Assembly: GCA_003154335.1 (NCBI GenBank)
Contig: PMDE01000061.1
Span: 1 to 20,693 of the forward strand
Direction of reading: 5' to 3'
Source: Methanoregula sp.
GTDB taxonomy: Archaea; Halobacteriota; Methanomicrobia; Methanomicrobiales; Methanospirillaceae
Length of the DNA: 20,693 nt
Position numbers and translations under genes: made by a program
The notes under the pieces: model-generated
Database searches by the model: none
Told to the model about the DNA's origin: nothing
Seen by the model: the letters and a program-made list of their open reading frames with translations, nothing else
Shown: one piece after another, positions 15,039 to 20,693 of the stretch
Layout: every line of letters starts with the position of its first letter
Position numbering within the stretch: position 1 is the stretch's first letter

Positions 15039-15046
15039 TTTTTTTT
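15039..15046 (+). terminator. T8 run after the LEA-like/DUF1328 unit
   Basis: Eight T residues lie downstream of the DUF1328 stop and before the AI-2E-type gene. Confidence 0.35.
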
Positions 15047-15115
15047 GGATTTGATCTAAAAATGTTGGAACATAGTGTGACAATCTTCATTACCCCTTAA
15101 CAAAGATTTGACAGC

Positions 15116-16141
15116 ATGGATACTTTCCGGGAAAGTGAAAAACAGCATCTGCTCCTCCTTATAAGTTCGATTTATATAATGTGTATTCTGGTCTTCTGGC
15201 CGCTCGTAACAGTCTGTATCTGGTCAGCTGCCCTCGCAATCGCTCTGATGCCCCTTCATATTCATCTTTCGCGCATCGTAAAACCATCCATTTCTGCAGC
15301 ATTCATAACTCTCTGGGTTCTGCTCATAACATTGCTCGTCCTGTCGGTTTCGGCGAATATATTGTTTAGCAACATCGGACATATCGGGACCATGGTTGCG
15401 TCGCTGGTAAATGGATTCAAGGGTACCGGTTTTTCTGCCTTCCTGCCAACGTTTACCGAAGAACAGTTTTCTCATATGCCTGACACACTTGTCCAGTTGC
15501 TGCTGCATGAACTTCTGTCATTGACAACCAATGTTATGCAGTCAGTTCTTTCGATTCTCATTTTTTTCCTCTCGTTGTCGATGCTGCTGTATTACGGGAA
15601 CCATATATGGAATACAATAACCCGAACTCTTTCCCCCAAGATCTTTCTTGCCGTGCATAAAATGGCAGAAATTTCCGCCAATACCATTTACGCCCTTATT
15701 ATTGTCCAGATTTCAGCAGGAATAATCTCATTTCTCCTCGCAATTCCGTTCTTCTTCTTTCTGGGCGTCGATAAACCGCTTCTGTACGCGACCATGATCG
15801 GTCTTGCCATGCTTATCCCGCTCATCGGAGCCCAGATTATGATCCTTTTTTTTGCCCTCTATTTCATGAGCATTGGTGACACCGGTGTTGCCCTTATAAC
15901 CCTGGTTGTCGGGTATCCGCTCCTCAGTGGATGGATTGATTTCTACTACCGGCCCGTGATAATGGGAAAACGGGTTGCGATTCCCCCGGTCATGATGATG
16001 ATCGGTATCTTTGCCGGAGTCCCGTTTACCGGCATTGTAGGTTTCATCATTGGCCCGGTCCTCATCGCACTCGCGGTTACGGGGTATAAAATACTCTCAG
16101 AAGAGGCCGGAAACCCGGAATACCAGATTTCCCGGGGATGA
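15116..16141 (+). CDS. AI-2E/PerM family membrane transporter
   Basis: Integral membrane protein of 341 residues with about seven to eight hydrophobic segments. The C-terminal part is diagnostic for the AI-2E transporter family (PF01594 type): AMLIPLIGAQIMILFFALYFM, then WIDFYYRPVIMGKRVAIPPVMMMIGIFAG and FTGIVGFIIGPVLIALAVTGYKIL. The large polar middle loop (about 105-135) is usual for the family. Members include TqsA (autoinducer-2 export), PerM and sodium/proton antiporters, so the substrate cannot be named. The start has no good ribosome site. The gene sits between the DUF1328 and DUF883-like genes in the same direction. T-rich DNA follows the stop immediately. Confidence 0.9.
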   Translation: MDTFRESEKQHLLLLISSIYIMCILVFWPLVTVCIWSAALAIALMPLHIHLSRIVKPSISAAFITLWVLLITLLVLSVSANILFSNIGHIGTMVASLVNGFKGTGFSAFLPTFTEEQFSHMPDTLVQLLLHELLSLTTNVMQSVLSILIFFLSLSMLLYYGNHIWNTITRTLSPKIFLAVHKMAEISANTIYALIIVQISAGIISFLLAIPFFFFLGVDKPLLYATMIGLAMLIPLIGAQIMILFFALYFMSIGDTGVALITLVVGYPLLSGWIDFYYRPVIMGKRVAIPPVMMMIGIFAGVPFTGIVGFIIGPVLIALAVTGYKILSEEAGNPEYQISRG

Positions 16142-16147
16142 TTTTTT
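16142..16147 (+). terminator. T6 run directly after the AI-2E-type gene
   Basis: Six T residues follow the stop codon at once; a weak candidate terminator. Confidence 0.3.
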
Positions 16148-16258
16148 CGATAATCGTGCGTAACCATTCAGTCTGATGCCGGCCGTATCATGATTTTTAG
16201 AACTTTTTTATGCATTGACCAGGTACGAAGCACGCGAAAAACACACAATATAATTTAA

Positions 16259-16325
16259 TTCCGGATTGTTTCGGATTTTGCAAACAACAGGTAGGTTATT
16301 ATCTCTATTTCCGCTATAAACGGTT
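16259..16325 (+). promoter_or_regulatory. Second copy of the shared stress-promoter element
   Basis: TTCCGGATTGTTTC then GGATTTTGC (16259-16281) repeats the element at 14419-14441 with a single difference. It carries direct half-sites TTCCGGATT and TTCGGATTT 11 bases apart, and the inverted pair TTGTTT/AAACAA. Similarity fades but continues into the TATA region (TTATCTCTATTTCC against TTATATATATCCC). A better TATA candidate here is CTATAAAC (16314-16321). The DUF883-like gene is the first gene downstream. The rest of the 322-base gap (16142-16463) holds CATATCAGG at 16391-16399 and a short upstream reading frame. Confidence 0.6.
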
Positions 16326-16422
16326 AATCTGATATCGGGAAAGAATTGGTGTATTTGGAAATAATTCACCAGGAACATTGTCAGGATCACCATATCAGGG
16401 GAACTTTGTGGAGTCGGAAAAA

Positions 16423-16464
16423 ATGTTCGAAATAATTACAGACAAATCCGGGGATGGCGCATAA
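16423..16464 (+). CDS. Possible 13-codon upstream reading frame
   Basis: ATG at 16423 opens a frame reading MFEIITDKSGDGA and stops with TAA, whose last A is the first base of the DUF883-like ATG (TAATG). A GGAG lies nine bases before the ATG. The overlap would allow translation coupling. It is short enough to arise by chance. Confidence 0.2.
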   Translation: MFEIITDKSGDGA

Positions 16465-16808
16465 TGGCAAATGAGACTACAGACCAGATGGTAAATACGG
16501 GGGTTGCAGGTGCTGATCGCCTCAAGATCCAGACTGCCGAAGCTTTGGAAAATGCGGCGCGTAAGCTCCGGAGTGCCGACGTCTCGGCAAAGGGTGAAGA
16601 TGTTAAGCATATCCTGCAGGACGTTGAGGAACGGGTAAACGAGTTCAAGACAGAAGTTGGCGACCGTTACCGGAAAATAGATGCCTGTTACCATAAGAAA
16701 GTGGAACCGGTCGAGCACATTATTACCGACCACCCGATTCCTTCAGTCCTGATCGCAGCAGGCATTGGTGCGCTCATCGGTATGCTCATTCTCAAAGCAC
16801 GCGATTGA
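16464..16808 (+). CDS. DUF883/ElaB-YqjD-like membrane-anchored helical protein
   Basis: Protein of 114 residues. A long charged amphipathic helical region (about 8-85, with AEALENAARKLRSADVSAKG and DVEERVNEFKTEVG) is followed by a C-terminal hydrophobic anchor. The end HPIPSVLIAAGIGALIGMLILKARD matches the C-terminal pattern of the DUF883 family (P-x-S-x-x-IAAGxGxLxGxLL). In E. coli the relatives ElaB and YqjD are stationary-phase inner-membrane proteins, and YqjD binds ribosomes; whether that holds in archaea is unknown. GGGGAT about eight bases upstream is a plausible ribosome site. The gene shares its promoter element with the LEA-like/DUF1328 unit. Confidence 0.8.
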   Translation: MANETTDQMVNTGVAGADRLKIQTAEALENAARKLRSADVSAKGEDVKHILQDVEERVNEFKTEVGDRYRKIDACYHKKVEPVEHIITDHPIPSVLIAAGIGALIGMLILKARD

Positions 16809-16890
16809 CACGGAAAAAGGGGACATGCCGGAACGTCCCGATAGGCAAGTGTTGGTTTGAGGTGGGGAAAAACTGCCAGGTACTGAAAGT

Positions 16891-16904
16891 GAAACAATTG
16901 TTTC
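16891..16904. promoter_or_regulatory. Perfect 14-base palindrome upstream of the kinase gene
   Basis: GAAACAATTGTTTC is a perfect palindrome about 109 bases before the kinase ATG, embedded in GTGAAA/TTTCAC flanks. Its half ATTGTTTC also occurs inside both copies of the shared stress element. A dimeric repressor or activator site is the simplest reading. Confidence 0.4.
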
Positions 16905-17012
16905 TTTCACGCTTGGGGGCATTTATTGCCGGATGTTCTGATCGCCGTCCCGAGAAAATTGAGAGAGATTCAGGGTTTCGTGTTCCGAATGCAATGTCAT
17001 CAAAGTGACCCA

Positions 17013-18374
17013 ATGAAAAAGCCGGTCTCAGGATGTAATGGGGGAAAAATACCCGGGAAAAACGCAATCCGACAACCTCTGCGGCAGGTTGCAGAAGCAC
17101 GACTATCGGAGCGGGAGGTAACGCCGGAACTTACCGGAGGAACACCTGAACAGCAACTGCATGAGCTCCGGGTTAACAAGATTGAACTCGAGATGCAGAA
17201 CGAGGGACTGGTGGAAGCAATGATCCTTCTCGAGGAGACGCGGGACAAGTATATGGACTTGTATGATTTCGCACCTGTCGGGTACCTGATCTTGTCGGAG
17301 AGGGCAGTAATAATGGAGGCAAATCTGACTGCCGCAAATCTCCTTGGGATCGAACGGAACAAACTCATCAGAAAGAAGATCAGGGAGGTTGTCGCTCACG
17401 ACGATCTTGAGCGCTGGGACCAGTATTTCCAAGCCGTACTCCACAGCCCCGAAAAGATAACCGGACAACTGAAGTTCATGAAGGCTGAGGGTACGTTGAT
17501 TGATGCAAGGCTTGAGAGCATCCGCCTGGTGCGTGACAACAGCGGGTCGGTCATACGTCTTGCCATAAGCATCATCAATGATTACGTAAAATCTGATGAG
17601 CGTCTTACCAGGAAAAGCCCGGATCTCTGTGAACCCGGTATTGCCTATGAGAAAATTGACTCAACCCAGGAACAGCTGAAAAAAACAGTCGGGGAACTCA
17701 CCGCTCGGGAAAACGAACTTCGCGGTGCACTTGTGGAAAAAGAGATGCTTCTCTCAGAGATCCATCATCGGGTCAAGAATAACCTGACCACATTTATCTC
17801 CCTAATCAGCCTCGAGGGTTCGCATGATGAATCACCGGGATGGAAGGCACTGAAAAATAATCTCCAGAACCGGGCAAGGACCATGGCGATTATCCATGAA
17901 ACCCTGTACCAGACAAAGAAATATTCGCAGGTTGATATGGATATATACCTAACGAACCTTGTTAATAGGATTGCGGGAACATTTCCGGGTTCTGAACGTA
18001 TCTGTACCATCATCGAAGCTGAAGGCATAACCATAGATATTGCTCGTGCTACGCCATGCGGTCTTATTGTCAACGAGCTCGTTACCAATTCTTTCATGTA
18101 TGCATTTCCTCCGTTATTCAATTGTACGGTTTTACGAAGTGAACCCTGCAGAATCGGAGTTGTAATGACAAAACTGGACGACACCTACGAACTTAAGATC
18201 TATGATAATGGTATCGGGCTTCCTGAAGAAATAAATTATAAGACAAACCCAGCCCTGGGCTTAAAACTTGTTAAGATTCTTGCCCGTCACCAGTTAAGGG
18301 CTTCCATCGGGATTAAGAGGGACCGGGGGACCGAACTTCTGATAAGATTCAGTACATCAACGTTTCCGACGTAA
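17013..18374 (+). CDS. PAS-domain sensor histidine kinase (HisKA_2 type)
   Basis: Soluble two-component kinase of 453 residues from this start. An N-terminal coiled segment (about 45-80, with LHELRVNKIELEMQNEGL) leads to a PAS domain (about 81-195, beginning YMDLYDFAPVGYLILSE). A second coil (about 210-245) is followed by a HisKA_2 dimerisation domain with SEIHHRVKNNL (phospho-acceptor probably His252). The ATPase domain has an N-box NELVTNSFMYAF (Asn354, Glu355, Asn359) and a G1 box DNGIGLP, and ends GTELLIRF. There are no membrane segments, so it senses a cytoplasmic signal. The ATG at 17013 is preferred over frame openings up to 16926 because AGTGA lies just before it and the upstream residues have no domain character; the start is uncertain. 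No response regulator is next to it. The CheB-CheR fusion follows on the same strand. Confidence 0.9.
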   Translation: MKKPVSGCNGGKIPGKNAIRQPLRQVAEARLSEREVTPELTGGTPEQQLHELRVNKIELEMQNEGLVEAMILLEETRDKYMDLYDFAPVGYLILSERAVIMEANLTAANLLGIERNKLIRKKIREVVAHDDLERWDQYFQAVLHSPEKITGQLKFMKAEGTLIDARLESIRLVRDNSGSVIRLAISIINDYVKSDERLTRKSPDLCEPGIAYEKIDSTQEQLKKTVGELTARENELRGALVEKEMLLSEIHHRVKNNLTTFISLISLEGSHDESPGWKALKNNLQNRARTMAIIHETLYQTKKYSQVDMDIYLTNLVNRIAGTFPGSERICTIIEAEGITIDIARATPCGLIVNELVTNSFMYAFPPLFNCTVLRSEPCRIGVVMTKLDDTYELKIYDNGIGLPEEINYKTNPALGLKLVKILARHQLRASIGIKRDRGTELLIRFSTSTFPT

Positions 18375-18420
18375 TGTGTTGAACCCTGCTGTTCCTCGGA
18401 TATTCAGGAGTTATTAAGAA

Positions 18421-18467
18421 CCCGGAGGATAATAATGCCGTAATGAAATTGTCAGTTTGCCTCCGGG
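18421..18467 (+). repeat. Inverted repeat between kinase and CheB-CheR genes
   Basis: CCCGGAGG (18421-18428) and CCTCCGGG (18460-18467) are perfect 8-base complements around a 31-base loop. They lie 47 bases after the kinase stop. It could be an RNA hairpin or a protein site; no T-run follows. Confidence 0.4.
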
Positions 18468-18600
18468 AACGAACCTAATACTGATGGAGCTCTCCTGATG
18501 CAAAGACACATCCTTATAGAGGGTGTTGGGTTTCCGGTAACTCCCGACACTACCCGTGCGTCAGAGAAGGTTCCTTCAAATCGTTGTTACAAGGAAAATC

Positions 18601-20693
18601 ATGAGCCTAAAAACAAAAACAGCCGGACCGGTAAAAGTCCGGGCAGCCAGAAAAAGACCTCAGCCGGAGAAAAACCCCGAAACAGGAAACACCGGTTTTC
18701 CCTTTATCGGGATCGGTGCATCAGCTGGCGGCCTTGAAGCGTTCGAGCTCTTCTTCAAGTCACTCCCCCCCGATAGCGGCCTGGCTTTTATTCTCGTTAC
18801 CCACCTCGATCCAAGTCATGCGAGCATGCTCACGGAGATCCTGCAAAGGATTACAGCGATTCCGGTCATTGAAGCGGAAAACCAGATGATCGTTGAGCCG
18901 GACCATGTCTACATCATCCCACCAAACCGGGAGATGACCATCTTCCACGGAGCACTTCAACTCAGTGTCCCTATTCCTCTTCGGGGGCAAAGAATGCCCA
19001 TCGATACCTTCCTCCGGTCGCTTGCAGAAGATGCAGGTGAGAAGGCCTTAGCAGTCATCCTCTCGGGAAGCGGGACAGACGGGACGCTTGGACTCCGTTC
19101 GATTCTGGGCGCCGGCGGGGTCTCCTTTGTCCAGGACCCGGCAACGGCGAAGTATGACGGCATGCCCCTCAGCGCGATCCAGAACGGTCTTGCCACATAT
19201 ATCCTTCCGGTCGGAAAGATGTACGAAGAGATCGCAACGTATGTAAGGAATTACATTATCCGTAAGATTCCCCCACCATCTCCGGCACCGGAAGGAAAAC
19301 AGCCGTATTCCAGGATCCTGATGATTCTCCGGTCAAAAACGGGACACGATTTCTCCCTGTATAAGCAGAACACGATCCGGCGCCGGATAGAACGACGCAT
19401 GGGCACGCACAACCTCGACGACCCGGAAGCGTACGCCAGGTACCTTGCGGAGAATCCCGCTGAAGTCAGCCTCCTCTTTAAGGAGCTCCTTATCAATGTG
19501 ACCAGCTTCTTCCGCGACCCGCAGGCATTCGAAGTCCTGAAAGCCGAGATCCTCCCCCCGCTCCTCGAGAACAAACCGGAGAATTATGTCTTCCGGGTCT
19601 GGGTCGCAGGTTGTGCAACCGGCGAAGAAGCATATTCCATCGCGATGATCTTCCGGGAATCCATGGACTCGAAGCGACCATACAAAGTCCAGATCTACAG
19701 TACGGATATTGATGAGGACGCAATCACTGTTGCCCGGATGGGCACATATCCGCCTAACATTGCGATCGATGTATCCCCGGAACGGCTCCGTCGGTTTTTC
19801 ACCAAAGAGGATACCGGCTACCGCATTAGAAAAGAGATCCGTGAGATGGTGGTGTTTGCCGTGCAGGATATAAGCAGGGACCCGCCGTTTACGCGGCTCG
19901 ACCTGCTCAGTTGCCGGAATCTCATGATTTATTTTGAGCCGGAACTCCAGAACCACCTGATGCCTGTATTCCATTATGCCCTGAAACCAGGGGGCATCCT
20001 TTTCCTTTCCCCTTCGGAAAGTATCGGAAGGTTCACCGACCTCTTTTCCCCAGTCAGCAGGAAGTGGAAGTTCTACAGCACCCGACAGGTTGTCACTCAA
20101 GCTCTATCGACCGGGACCTATACACTACCAGTAACCGCCAGCCGTGATATCCAGGACATTTCAATAAAACAAAAAGAAACAAACTTTGTCGAACTCACCC
20201 GCGGAGTACTCCTCCAGTCGTACGCACCCCCCTCAGTGATCACTGACAATAAGGGCAATATATTGTATGTACATGGGGACACCGGGAACTATCTTCGTCC
20301 CGCTCCCGGCCAGGCGAGCCTTAACATCGTCGAAATGGCCCGCGACGGACTCCAACTTGAATTGCGCAAAGCCCTTCAAGCCGTGGCAAAGAAAAAGACC
20401 CAAATAACCGCCCCGGGACTTCCAGTCAGGACAGCCGCCGGGATTCACCGGGTCGATCTCGCCGTCCGCCCGCTGACCGATCCCGGTTCCGCACAGGAAC
20501 TCATAATTGTAAGTTTCCTCGAATCAGGGACAAAAGTCGCAGAAAAGCAACGCCATAACAAACAGGAGGATAAGAAAGGGTCCGCACAGAGAGTGGACGA
20601 GCTTGAGCAGGAACTTCTCTATACCAAAGAGAACCTGCAGGCAAATATCCTCGAAATTCAGGCCGCAAACGAAGAACTCAAGTCTACAAACGA
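18601..20693 (+). CDS. CheB-CheR fusion signalling protein (3' end outside window)
   Basis: The open frame has about 697 codons and continues beyond the window. The CheB methylesterase domain (about 34-210) has its triad complete: Ser41 in GIGASAGGLEAF, His68 in THLDPSH, Asp160 in SGSGTDGTLG. The CheR methyltransferase (about 235-500) has the helical N-terminal part (NTIRRRIERRM, then LLINVTSFFRDP), the SAM-binding WVAGCATGEEAYSIA (334-348) and the C-terminal SCRNLMIYF. A PAS-like domain follows at about 530-642. A coiled coil then starts (DELEQELLYTKENLQ, then IQAANEELKSTN), as in CheB-CheR-PAS-kinase fusions, where PAS repeats and often a kinase domain follow. The start has AAGGA five bases upstream. 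No receiver domain precedes CheB, so esterase activity is not controlled by phosphorylation in the classical way. It would modify glutamates of a chemoreceptor-like partner or act within its own signalling chain. A kinase lies just upstream. Confidence 0.93.
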   Translation, partial: MSLKTKTAGPVKVRAARKRPQPEKNPETGNTGFPFIGIGASAGGLEAFELFFKSLPPDSGLAFILVTHLDPSHASMLTEILQRITAIPVIEAENQMIVEPDHVYIIPPNREMTIFHGALQLSVPIPLRGQRMPIDTFLRSLAEDAGEKALAVILSGSGTDGTLGLRSILGAGGVSFVQDPATAKYDGMPLSAIQNGLATYILPVGKMYEEIATYVRNYIIRKIPPPSPAPEGKQPYSRILMILRSKTGHDFSLYKQNTIRRRIERRMGTHNLDDPEAYARYLAENPAEVSLLFKELLINVTSFFRDPQAFEVLKAEILPPLLENKPENYVFRVWVAGCATGEEAYSIAMIFRESMDSKRPYKVQIYSTDIDEDAITVARMGTYPPNIAIDVSPERLRRFFTKEDTGYRIRKEIREMVVFAVQDISRDPPFTRLDLLSCRNLMIYFEPELQNHLMPVFHYALKPGGILFLSPSESIGRFTDLFSPVSRKWKFYSTRQVVTQALSTGTYTLPVTASRDIQDISIKQKETNFVELTRGVLLQSYAPPSVITDNKGNILYVHGDTGNYLRPAPGQASLNIVEMARDGLQLELRKALQAVAKKKTQITAPGLPVRTAAGIHRVDLAVRPLTDPGSAQELIIVSFLESGTKVAEKQRHNKQEDKKGSAQRVDELEQELLYTKENLQANILEIQAANEELKSTN

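Noticed and set aside
18498..18737. 79-codon frame ahead of CheB-CheR
   Set aside because: It overlaps the true CheB start in another frame and has basic low-complexity content. The CheB motifs read in the frame that starts at 18601.

Overview
The window looks like the chromosome of a methanogenic archaeon of the order Methanomicrobiales, most likely near Methanoregula. The support is indirect. There are PEGA-domain surface proteins with Thr/Pro linkers, one ending in a PGF-CTERM-like archaeal sorting tail. The PAS/HisKA_2 kinase has the N-terminal style common in that group. TATA-type promoters mix leaderless starts with short GGTGA-type leaders. No rRNA, tRNA, CRISPR array, insertion sequence or phage gene was found.

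Layout. Bases 1-2000 hold two minus-strand cell-surface genes: a PEGA lipoprotein and a two-PEGA protein with a C-terminal sorting signal. Bases 2092-3243 encode a membrane-anchored transglutaminase-fold protein whose catalytic Cys and His are replaced. A rhomboid protease lies convergent to it (3357-3995). Next comes a minus-strand ABC-2 exporter pair (permease 4395-5144, ATPase 5147-6133). A 56-residue DUF1059 protein (6279-6449) is divergent from a large M1 aminopeptidase (6658-9489). The aminopeptidase is followed by a soluble Lon-type protease (9581-11992), so these two form a plausible intracellular protein-degradation pair.

Bases 12.5-16.8 kb carry a cluster of small, mostly membrane-associated proteins. 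They are a BofA-like membrane protein, a coiled-coil repeat protein with one membrane anchor, a LEA-like protein with 11-residue periodicity, a DUF1328 protein, an AI-2E/PerM-family permease and a DUF883/ElaB-like membrane-anchored helical protein. Several of these families are linked to stress or envelope functions in bacteria. The LEA-like/DUF1328 pair and the DUF883-like gene share a nearly identical upstream element. A 9-base word, CATATCAGG, occurs upstream of three genes of the cluster. This suggests a small co-regulated envelope or desiccation-stress module, which I consider the most interesting part of the window.

The right end (17.0-20.7 kb) is signal transduction: a PAS/HisKA_2 histidine kinase, and a CheB-CheR fusion that runs off the window after about 697 codons. 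A perfect 14-base palindrome upstream of the kinase has a half-site that also occurs in the shared stress promoter element.

Several real genes are short or run off the window edge (DUF1059, DUF1328, CheB-CheR) and would be missed by a simple length-limited ORF search. Functions are assigned from motifs read by eye; no database search was possible.
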